The position numbers and the translations under genes were made by a program. From the NCBI GenBank assembly GCA_016870675.1, contig VGAU01000113.1:1-6173 (forward strand): a stretch of 6,173 bases of DNA. The letters are read 5' to 3'. The stretch is from Actinomycetota bacterium. Lineage in GTDB: Bacteria; Actinomycetota; Humimicrobiia; Humimicrobiales; Humimicrobiaceae. The notes beneath the pieces are model-generated. The model saw only the letters and a list, made by a program, of their open reading frames with translations. It made no database searches and was not told the origin of the DNA. Below are positions 1 through 5,235 of the stretch, in pieces (the stretch's first letter is position 1; the number at the start of each line of letters is the position of its first letter).

Positions 1-2
1 TA

Positions 3-206
3 GCTGTAAAAATGACAGGTGTGTTTGCCATAGGTAGCAGAGAGAATTCTTCTCGTGTTGCTATGCTCTTCTTTCTTAACGCCTTAAAAATCGCTGTATA
101 CGCAGAAAGCTTCGGAGGACACAAGTTTATGAATAAAGAGCAAATTGATTTTATTAAAAACTGGGAGGTTGAGAAATTCAGATCAAAGGTTAGTCTGGAT
201 AAATAA
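3..206 (+). CDS. C-terminal end of a probable class II aldolase/adducin-family protein (5' end outside window)
   Basis: The frame is open from the window edge (Ala-Val-Lys before the Met at 12) to a TAA at 204-206, so this is most likely the last ~67 codons of a gene that starts upstream, not a small gene beginning at 12. No ribosome binding site precedes that Met. The tail resembles what I recall of the C-terminus of rhamnulose-1-phosphate-type class II aldolases: a helix with KIAVYAESFGG, then HKFM, then an ending FIKNWEVEKFRSKVSL. Those enzymes cleave sugar phosphates to dihydroxyacetone phosphate and an aldehyde in the cytoplasm. The zinc-binding and catalytic part would lie outside the window, so function cannot be tested here. 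The family call is from memory of the tail pattern and is moderate at best. The gene ends 40 bases before transposase debris, so its own 3' end looks intact. Confidence 0.5.
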   Translation, partial: AVKMTGVFAIGSRENSSRVAMLFFLNALKIAVYAESFGGHKFMNKEQIDFIKNWEVEKFRSKVSLDK

Positions 207-245
207 TTAGTCAGACTTGAAGGATTCTGCTATTACGTCAGCCCA

Positions 246-452
246 CATTTTATTACAGCTAAAGGAAATTATAGATATGCAGACTTGTATCATAACCAGA
301 AAACAGAAAGCTTTCTAGATACCCATGTAAAGTTCTTTGAAGAAGTTGTTGGGGTGTATGGAGAGATGGTATATGGTAATACAAAGGTTATTGTAGCAAA
401 ATTTACTTGACCAAATGAAAAAGAACCCGCTGAAGAGTTTTTAAAGCTCTCT
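246..452 (+). pseudogene. Internal fragment of an IS21-family transposase (IstA-like)
   Basis: Translating from 246 gives a stretch typical of the DDE catalytic core of IS21-family IstA: AKGNYRYADLYHNQKTESF, a helix ending in HVKFFEEVVGVYGEMVYG, then NTKVIVAKF. The family usually continues with a Gly-Pro-x-Glu-Lys-Glu-Pro segment. Here the glycine position is TGA (408-410) and the rest, PNEKEPAEEFLKLS, follows in the same frame. A single GGA to TGA change would explain this. Only about 70 of the usual 400-500 residues are left. The N-terminal helix-turn-helix, the rest of the catalytic core and the partner ATPase IstB are absent, and I see no terminal inverted repeats. The homology stops near 452, where surE-like sequence takes over. 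This is a dead remnant that once lay on the plus strand. Confidence 0.75.
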
Positions 453-569
453 AATAATGATGGAATAGATTCGGAAGGGCTTTATGCTCTTTATAAGACC
501 TTAAAAGAAGACAAGAGGGTTGATATAAGAATTGTAGCGCCGGATAAAGAAAGTAGTGCTGTTGGATAA
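447..569 (+). pseudogene. surE: 5' fragment of surE (5'/3'-nucleotidase)
   Basis: The frame from 447 reads LSNNDGIDSEGLYALYKTL, a charged turn, then VDIRIVAPDKESSAVG, and stops at TAA 567-569. This matches the SurE N-terminus, where a first beta-strand leads to Thr/Ser-Asn-Asp-Asp-Gly-Ile, followed by a helix and then a strand ending in APD-x-x-x-SA-x-G. SurE is a cytoplasmic metal-dependent nucleoside monophosphate phosphatase of ~250 residues. Only the first ~40 remain. The first of the two metal-binding aspartates is Asn here (NND instead of NDD), which fits decay or a junction artefact. There is no start codon: the frame comes straight out of the transposase fragment. The last codons overlap the end of the minus-strand isomerase fragment, so the second breakpoint lies around 555-570. 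Not functional. Confidence 0.7.
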
Positions 570-715
570 AAGGTAAAAAGACCGTTAAGTCCTTCAATCT
601 TGGACATTATCTCAAGCTGCCTGTCAGCATCCATTCCATCATAATATTCTCTTGGTACATACCTTTCTGCATAAGTTCCTAAACACCAGAGATGTGCATC
701 CACATTAAGCTTCAT
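563..715 (-). pseudogene. 5' fragment of a xylose isomerase-like TIM-barrel (sugar isomerase/epimerase) gene
   Basis: On the minus strand an ATG at 715-713 is preceded by AAAGGAG (727-721) with a 5-base spacer, an excellent ribosome binding site, so this is a true original start. The TTG at 730 in the same frame lies upstream of that site and is not the start. The product begins MKLNVDAHLWCLGTYAERYV, then a segment with MDADRQLEIMSKIEGLNG and LFTFYPTA. This resembles the N-terminus of xylose isomerase-like TIM-barrel sugar isomerases or epimerases (AP-endonuclease-2 fold), which start with a strand carrying a substrate-side residue. After about 52 codons the homology ends where surE sequence begins on the opposite strand. 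The frame runs on to 491, but residues after ~52 are only the antisense of surE. Full family members have ~280-330 residues. The family is inferred from a short piece. Confidence 0.5.
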
Positions 716-922
716 TTTTTCTCCTTTCAATTTTTTAATTTATTAAACATTTTTTTATATTTTTTAAAATAGAAATCAAATATAAGGTAACTTTTGTATG
801 CCATAAATTAAAAAGAATTTTATTTTATTATAAATAAACAATTAATAGAAAAAAAATAATAAAAAATGCCCATATGTATTTTATTGGCTATTTAAAATTC
901 TATTAAAAAAGAGTTAACAACT
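716..922. other. AT-rich non-coding spacer between the UroD-like gene and the isomerase fragment
   Basis: This spacer of about 200 bases is almost entirely A and T and has no plausible coding frame. It holds the ribosome binding site of the isomerase fragment at its left end. On the minus strand a TATAAT sits at 832-827, which could be a -10 box for the truncated isomerase, but no convincing -35 box stands 16-18 bases upstream of it. In DNA this AT-rich such hexamers occur by chance. I see no GC-rich hairpin that would terminate the UroD-like transcript entering from the right. Confidence 0.4.
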
Positions 923-2173
923 TTATTTTTTATCAATTAAGTCATTTAATTTTTCTCTATAATATTTAAAATATTCCCAGGGAACTTCTGGAGGTATAAG
1001 ATGGTCACCAAATGGAATATAGCCACCACTTTTTAGTAAAATTTCTGTATCTTTTAGTATTTCATCTATCCTTTTTTTACCAATTGAAATATCACTTTTG
1101 GGAATTCCCCCCATAATTTGTAAATTTGGATATTTTTTTCGTGCTGAAATTACATCCATCCCAGCACTTACTTCCATGGGATAAAGTCCAGTAATACCTG
1201 CCTCTAAAAACATTGGTATTAATTCGTTACAATCTCCGTCTGTATCTAAAAGTATTATGTTTACCCCTTTATTTTTAACAAAATCAGTCAATTTTTTATA
1301 GTTTGGTGTCATAAACTGTTTAAATATATCTGGAGATATCATTGAACCTCTTCCACTAGACACATCCTCCCATAAATGAATGCAATCTACATTAACCTGA
1401 GAGAGCACTTCTTCCCATATTGAAATCCAGAGATTAGTAAAGGTGGTAAGTATATCATGAATTAAATCCGGGGCATCATAATAAAAATAAAAAAGATTTT
1501 CATAACCTAAAAGATGTGCAAGAGTACCAAATAGACCAATAGGATATCCGCCAAGCACGAGAGGATAATCTCTATTTTTATATTCTTTTACTAAAGAAGG
1601 CCAGTTTTTGGGAAACCTTTTACCAATATTTTCTAATCTTAATCTTTCATCCTTTATAATATTCCAGGTCTTCCAGTCTTTAATCGGCCAATCAAGACTT
1701 GTGGGTATAGTTGCTTCCTTTTTTAAATATTTTCTTTTTACACCATCTAAATCAATATAGATAAGGGAGCTTTCATCTTCTTCAATTACTTCTATATCAA
1801 AATGAGGTAAAAAAAACTGTTCAACATTTACTAAAATTTCTGACTTATCAAAATTAAAATAACCAGCCACATCCTTATCCAGTGGAAAACCCTGACTTGG
1901 CCAATACAGTGCTCCTCCCCAAATCCCTATACCATTTGGAAGTTTAATCTCTTTATCATTTTTACTGCCTTTCCACTTATATGTCCAGGCAGTTGTATAA
2001 ATAGATGCTGATATTGTAAGTATATCTTTTGGTATTTCTGGATAGTTTTTTTTGGGAAGACCTTCGCTATACCATCTTTTTATAGTAGAACCCCAGTAAC
2101 CAAATTCCCATTTTGGGGGCTTAACTCTGGTGTTAAAACTCATTGTTTCTAAAAAAAGTTCTCTTGTATTCAT
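923..2173 (-). CDS. UroD/MtaA-superfamily protein, probable corrinoid-linked methyltransferase
   Basis: This is a complete 416-residue protein. Its ATG (2173-2171) is preceded by AAGGGG eight bases upstream. The family signature lies in the C-terminal half: HLWED (266-270), an SGRGS loop (273-277), ISPDIFKQFMTPNYKKL (279-295), DTDGDCNELIP (310-320), LYPMEVSAGMD (330-340), MGGIPK (354-359) and FGDHLIPPEVPWE (388-400). This layout is that of bacterial uroporphyrinogen decarboxylase-like proteins related to the methylcobamide methyltransferases MtaA and MtbA, not of haem-pathway HemE. The usual MtaA zinc ligands, His-x-Cys then a later Cys, are not evident: the equivalent strand reads LLDTDGD. 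Metal or substrate binding must therefore differ, with Asp310/Asp314, Glu334 and His391 as possible ligands. No signal peptide or membrane segment is seen, so it should be cytoplasmic. It points away from the corrinoid/MttB block and is separated from it by debris, so a role in that pathway is inferred from family only. No exact substrate can be named. Confidence 0.75.
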   Translation of the reverse strand: MNTRELFLETMSFNTRVKPPKWEFGYWGSTIKRWYSEGLPKKNYPEIPKDILTISASIYTTAWTYKWKGSKNDKEIKLPNGIGIWGGALYWPSQGFPLDKDVAGYFNFDKSEILVNVEQFFLPHFDIEVIEEDESSLIYIDLDGVKRKYLKKEATIPTSLDWPIKDWKTWNIIKDERLRLENIGKRFPKNWPSLVKEYKNRDYPLVLGGYPIGLFGTLAHLLGYENLFYFYYDAPDLIHDILTTFTNLWISIWEEVLSQVNVDCIHLWEDVSSGRGSMISPDIFKQFMTPNYKKLTDFVKNKGVNIILLDTDGDCNELIPMFLEAGITGLYPMEVSAGMDVISARKKYPNLQIMGGIPKSDISIGKKRIDEILKDTEILLKSGGYIPFGDHLIPPEVPWEYFKYYREKLNDLIDKK

Positions 2174-2325
2174 TATAATTACCCCTTAAAAAATTCAAAA
2201 AACAAAAAGGTACCGCTTAGCAAAGGTTATATAAATAATATGTAACTATTCAGAGTATTAATAATACAATGAAGATTATTATATGCAATTTAGTTTTAAT
2301 TACCACAATATAAAACAGAAAATAA

Positions 2326-2461
2326 TTAATATTCTATAGATACGATAAAAGGATTTCCCCTAAATGCAGACTGAATTGCATCAATAACAGAAAGTGAGTT
2401 CTTTCTTGCAGTGGAGATATAGCCTCTGATTCTGCAGAATGTCTTGGCTTCATCAGCACTT
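2326..2461 (-). pseudogene. 3' end of an IS66-like transposase
   Basis: Reading the minus strand from 2461 gives ~45 codons ending at TAA (2328-2326): SADEAKTFCRIRGYISTARK, then NSLSVIDAIQSAFRGNPFIV and SIEY. The pattern of a helix with RIRGYISTxRK, a short linker, then a helix with DAIxxAFxGxPF is what I recall at the C-terminus of one branch of IS66-family transposases. Nothing upstream on that strand continues the protein: beyond 2461 the sequence belongs to a transaldolase gene on the other strand. No terminal inverted repeat could be identified downstream of the stop. It is a dead scrap; the IS family is likely but not certain. Confidence 0.55.
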
Positions 2462-2914
2462 CTAAAAGTACCTGATATTTGGTATGAACTTAAGAGGTGG
2501 ACTGGTATTGCAATTGCAAAGAAAGCTCATAAGATTTTAAATGATAAAAGCAATGGATATTACAACAAGTTACTTCTTTGTTCTTCTAGAGTTGGTCCTG
2601 AAAAAGATGAAGTTTTACATATTGAAAAAGTAGCTGGAGGAAATTTAGTATATACTATAAATCCTGAAATGATAGATGATTTTATGGGAATATATAAAGA
2701 AAAGGATATCTGCAGCCAGATTAATGATCCTGTTCCTGATGAGATAATGAATAGACTTACGAAGATTCCTTATTTTAATGAAGGTTATGATGAATATGGT
2801 ATAAGAATAGAAGACTTTGTCAACCATCCTTCGTTTGTATTTACTAAGGATCAATTTTCAGATTCTATGAAAGAGATTGAAGAATATGTGATAGAGAGAA
2901 AAAAAGAACTTTAG
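2462..2914 (+). pseudogene. 3' fragment of a transaldolase-family gene (N-terminal half missing)
   Basis: From about 2462 to the TAG at 2912-2914 the plus strand encodes ~150 residues that fit the C-terminal half of the larger (~380-residue) transaldolase-like family: YELKRWTGIAIAKKAHKIL, then YNKLLLCSSRVGP, HIEKVAGGNLVYTINPEMID, and a C-terminal segment with DPVPDEIMNRLTKIPYF and a final FSDSMKEIEEYV. Transaldolases move a dihydroxyacetone unit between sugar phosphates through a Schiff-base lysine in the N-terminal half of the barrel. That half is absent here, so the piece cannot be active. A TTG at 2444 could open the frame, but it has no ribosome binding site and the first residues are only the antisense of the transposase end. 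The reading frame itself carries no stops over 150 codons, so the truncation may be fairly recent. Confidence 0.65.
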
Positions 2915-3231
2915 AAGTATTAATTATTTAAAATATTACAATAATGACACACCTATAAATAAAACAGTTAATAAAACTTTTTCTTCCTAATATTATTCTT
3001 ATCTATTAAAAAATTATTGCAGTTTTTTGATGACTTTGACATATCTGGGATGCTTCTTTTATTGTGTCTATTTTTGTTTTACTCATATTATCTAAGTTAT
3101 TTTTAGGTATTTTTTAGAAGAATTAACAAGAATATTAAAATTGTAAATAGTATTTTAATAAAAACGTTTTTATGATATTATTAAAAAAATATTTTTTAAT
3201 TTGTATAAAAAACTAATTTTTTAAATAAGAC
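2915..3231. other. Intergenic region upstream of the LacI-type regulator
   Basis: About 317 bases, very AT-rich, without a convincing gene. Its right part holds the palindrome at 3158-3173 and probably the regulator's promoter. A weak candidate is TTTTAA (3153-3158), a 17-base spacer, then TATTAT (3176-3181), which would put the palindrome inside the spacer. The left part contains a 26-codon minus-strand frame (3086-3006, starting MSKTKIDTIKEAS) that is less AT-rich than its surroundings. It could be the N-terminal stub of another lost gene, but it has no clear ribosome binding site and I do not recognise it. No transcription terminator is visible after the transaldolase fragment. Confidence 0.4.
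3158..3173. promoter_or_regulatory. Perfect 16-bp palindrome, probable LacI-family operator
   Basis: The sequence ATAAAAACGTTTTTAT is its own reverse complement and has the central CG typical of operators bound by LacI/GalR-family repressors, whose hinge helices wedge into a central CpG. It lies 58 bases before the start codon of the LacI-type gene, and it is the only such CG-centred site I found in the non-coding parts of the window. The simplest reading is autoregulation by the adjacent repressor. A run of A and T flanking CG can arise by chance in AT-rich DNA, but a full 16-base match is unlikely to. Confidence 0.55.
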
Positions 3232-4269
3232 ATGAAAAAAAAGACAAAGCATCCTTCAATTAAAGATGTTGCAAAGGAAGCTGGTGTAGCCATCTCTACT
3301 GTTTCTAATGTTATAAATGAAACAAGATTTGTAAAAGAAGAAATAAGCAATAAAGTATTGAAGGCTATTAAGAAGTTGAATTACAGGCCAAACATTATTG
3401 CCCGTGGGCTTAGAACCAAGAGTACCAAAACTGTTAGTATAATCCTTCCTGATATTGGAAGCCCTTTTTTTGCACAGGTTATAAAAGGAATGGAAGAAGT
3501 GGCCAGGAATAGAGGATATACACTTATACTTGGCTGTACTTTTTATAATATAGAAGAAGAGGAACGCCAGATGAATGTTTTGCTGGATAAACTTATAGAT
3601 GGGCTTATATTTTTTTGTGGTTATGATAAGTATGAGCATATCAAGAAAATAAATGATCAAAAGATACCTGTAGTAGTTATTGACAGGGAAATTGATGATC
3701 CTAATATTCCATCAGTTATGATAAATAATACTTTGGCAATGGAGACAGCAGTAGATTATCTATGCAGTTTTAATCATAGGGAAATAGGTTATTTAACATT
3801 TTCTTTTGAAAATCAGACTACCGTAAGAAATAGATATATTGGTTATTGTAATGGATTGAAAAAGAATAAAATCTCATATAATCCAAAGTTTGTCATTATA
3901 GATGATTCTGTTAGATTAAATGAGATAGAAGGTACGTATAATATTGTGAAGAAATTTTTGGAAAATGGAGAGAAGATACCAACTGCATTTATAACTATGG
4001 CAGATTTTTTTGCCTATGGATTGATAAAAGCTCTTAAAGAAAAGGGGTATAGAATACCTCGTGATGTGTCAATTATTGGTTTTGATAATATTATTTTTAG
4101 TGGGTTTGTTGATCCACCTCTTACAACTGTAAAACAACCAAAGAAATTAATGGGTTCTACAGCCATGAATCTACTTTTAGATATTGTAGAAGGAAGAGAA
4201 GTAAAGGAGAAGAATATAATTTTACCAACTGAGATAATTGAAAGAGGTTCGGTAGGACCACCAGGCTAG
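3232..4269 (+). CDS. LacI/GalR-family transcriptional regulator
   Basis: A complete 345-residue protein, the usual family length (330-350). Residues 9-30 form the helix-turn-helix (SIKDVAKEAGVAISTVSNVI). The hinge helix follows with YRPNIIARGLRT (51-62), including the leucine that inserts into the operator. From ~66 a periplasmic-binding-protein-like effector domain begins (TVSIILPDIGSPFF), with later landmarks IPVVVIDRE (145-153), HREIGYLTF (182-190), the second-lobe motif PRDVSIIGFDN (276-286), and DPPLTTVKQP (294-303) near the end. It should act as a dimer in the cytoplasm, bind a small molecule, often a sugar, and release DNA. The start lacks a clear Shine-Dalgarno site, only AATAAGAC before ATG, but the next downstream start would remove the helix-turn-helix. 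It precedes the corrinoid and MttB genes on the same strand, so it probably controls them, itself, or the divergent UroD-like gene. The effector cannot be deduced. Confidence 0.93.
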   Translation: MKKKTKHPSIKDVAKEAGVAISTVSNVINETRFVKEEISNKVLKAIKKLNYRPNIIARGLRTKSTKTVSIILPDIGSPFFAQVIKGMEEVARNRGYTLILGCTFYNIEEEERQMNVLLDKLIDGLIFFCGYDKYEHIKKINDQKIPVVVIDREIDDPNIPSVMINNTLAMETAVDYLCSFNHREIGYLTFSFENQTTVRNRYIGYCNGLKKNKISYNPKFVIIDDSVRLNEIEGTYNIVKKFLENGEKIPTAFITMADFFAYGLIKALKEKGYRIPRDVSIIGFDNIIFSGFVDPPLTTVKQPKKLMGSTAMNLLLDIVEGREVKEKNIILPTEIIERGSVGPPG

Positions 4270-4318
4270 TCTTAGATGATTTGAATTTACAATTTATTAG
4301 ATATATATGGAGGTGTTT

Positions 4319-4431
4319 ATGACTTTTAAAATTTTGCAGCAGCTAAAAAATATAGTTTTAGGGTTTATCAAGGCATAGACATGAAAATACAGGATATGAA
4401 AATAAATTGTATTGTTGATAGTCAAGGTTAA
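4319..4431 (+). pseudogene. Relic of a duplicated corrinoid-protein N-terminus (19-codon frame with strong RBS, then frameshift)
   Basis: An ATG at 4319 follows a perfect GGAGG (4309-4313) with a 5-base spacer and encodes MTFKILQQLKNIVLGFIKA before TAG (4376-4378). The first 16 residues align without gaps to the start of the intact corrinoid protein at 4494 (MNSDILDQLKNTVLEF), sharing IL-x-QLKN-x-VL-x-F. After a shift of frame the sequence continues from ~4375 as IDMKIQDMKINCIVDSQG to TAA (4429-4431), which echoes IDSAEDIAKKAVDSG of the intact gene. The best reading is a decayed, truncated paralogue of the downstream gene. Its ribosome binding site is better than that of the intact gene. Alternatively the short frame is translated as a leader peptide. 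Codon third positions differ widely between the copies, so it is an old duplication or a different paralogue and not a recent tandem copy. Confidence 0.6.
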
Positions 4432-4437
4432 TATTTT

Positions 4438-4466
4438 TTGGGATTTATTATTTGTATTTTTATAAT
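4438..4466 (+). promoter_or_regulatory. Sigma-70-type promoter for the corrinoid protein gene
   Basis: TTGGGA (4438-4443, four of six consensus bases), a 17-base spacer, and a perfect TATAAT (4461-4466) stand 27 bases before the start codon at 4494. Transcription would begin near 4473, leaving a leader of about 20 bases that contains only a modest ribosome binding site (GGGG, 4485-4488). This would allow the corrinoid/MttB pair to be transcribed without reading through the regulator gene. The region is AT-rich, so the -10 match alone would be weak evidence; spacing and position make it credible. Confidence 0.5.
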
Positions 4467-4493
4467 TAAATAATTTTTTATATTGGGGCATTT

Positions 4494-5144
4494 ATGAATT
4501 CTGATATCTTAGATCAGCTTAAAAATACAGTACTTGAGTTTGACATAGACAGCGCTGAAGATATAGCTAAAAAGGCAGTAGATTCAGGAATTGATCCACT
4601 TGCAGCAGCAGCTGTCCTAACTGATGCAATAAGAGTAATAGGAAATAAGTTTGGCTCTGGAGAACTATTTCTACCAGAACTGGTATGTGCATCAGAAGTA
4701 CTAAAAAAAGCATTCCCTATAATAAATGAAGCTATAGAAGCAAAAGGTCAAAAACAAACCTCATTAGGTAAAGTTGTAATAGGTACAGTATTTGGCGATA
4801 TACACTCAATAGGAAAAGGAATGGTGGCAACTCTACTATATGCGGCAGGATTTGAGGTAATAGATTTAGGCATAAATGTAAAAGGAGAGGATTTCCTAAA
4901 GGCAGTAAAGGAGCAAAATGCAGATATACTTGCTATGTCAGCTCTTCTTACAACAACTGCCATGGAGCAGAAAAATGTAATAGAGGGGCTTAAAAAGGAT
5001 GGACTTCGTGATAGGGTTAAGGTAATAGTAGGTGGTAGCCCCATAAATCAGGAATTTGCAGATTCAATTGGTGCAGATGGATATGGTGCGACGGCTCCTG
5101 AGGGTGTAAAGATTGCAAAGAGGTTACTTGGAATTGAGCAGTAA
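4494..5144 (+). CDS. Methyltransferase cognate corrinoid protein (MttC/MtbC-like)
   Basis: A complete 216-residue protein, the usual length for stand-alone corrinoid proteins. Residues 1-88 are the helical cap domain (LFLPELVCASEVLKKAF at 58-74 is characteristic). Residues ~92-216 form the Rossmann-like B12-binding domain with the cobalt-ligating signature D-x-H-x-x-G (Asp102, His104, Gly107 in GDIHSIGKGMV), SALLTTT (149-155), a VGG turn (179-181) and GADGYGATAPEG (193-204). His104 should be the lower axial ligand of cobalt. The protein carries a methyl group between a substrate-specific methyltransferase and a second one in the cytoplasm. It lies 91 bases upstream of an MttB-superfamily gene, its natural partner. 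MttC, MtbC and the glycine betaine-type MtgC look alike at this level, so the substrate must be judged from the partner. The ribosome binding site GGGG before ATG is modest. Confidence 0.93.
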   Translation: MNSDILDQLKNTVLEFDIDSAEDIAKKAVDSGIDPLAAAAVLTDAIRVIGNKFGSGELFLPELVCASEVLKKAFPIINEAIEAKGQKQTSLGKVVIGTVFGDIHSIGKGMVATLLYAAGFEVIDLGINVKGEDFLKAVKEQNADILAMSALLTTTAMEQKNVIEGLKKDGLRDRVKVIVGGSPINQEFADSIGADGYGATAPEGVKIAKRLLGIEQ

Positions 5145-5235
5145 ATTTAGGTTAGAATTATTTATACAAAAGATTAATTAAAAAACTATTTAATTATCAA
5201 TCAATTTTTAAGTAAAAAAAAGATTCGAGGGTAAT

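Noticed and set aside
491..562. Minus-strand continuation of the isomerase frame (residues after ~52)
   Set aside because: These codons are the exact antisense of the surE fragment and look like random low-complexity Leu/Ser/Thr sequence; only 563-715 is isomerase-derived.
2208..2222. GGTACCGCTTAGC considered as an IS66-type terminal repeat
   Set aside because: IS66 ends begin GTAAGCG reading inward. Here the similar CTAAGCG points outward and lacks the initial G, so the orientation and match are wrong.
2645..2854. 69-codon open frame on the minus strand
   Set aside because: It is antisense to the transaldolase fragment and Ile/Tyr-rich without recognisable motifs.
3036..3066. TTGACA at 3037-3042 as the -35 box of the LacI-type gene
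   Set aside because: No acceptable -10 box lies 16-18 bases downstream and the distance to the start codon is nearly 200 bases.
3256..3660. 134-codon open frame on the minus strand
   Set aside because: It lies wholly inside the LacI-type gene, is rich in Ile, Lys, Tyr and Phe as expected for antisense of AT-rich coding DNA, and resembles no family I know.
4297..4491. 64-codon open frame on the minus strand between the regulator and the corrinoid gene
   Set aside because: It covers the relic and promoter on the other strand, is low-complexity Asn/Ile/Lys/Tyr sequence and has no ribosome binding site.
4748..5044. 98-codon open frame on the minus strand
   Set aside because: It is antisense to the B12-binding domain of the corrinoid protein, with a Ser/Thr/Pro-rich composition typical of shadow frames.
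5175..5196. TAATTAAA / TTTAATTA inverted repeat after the corrinoid gene, considered as a terminator
   Set aside because: The 8-bp stem has no G or C and no clean T-run follows; it is expected by chance in DNA this AT-rich, and termination between the corrinoid gene and its partner would be unlikely.
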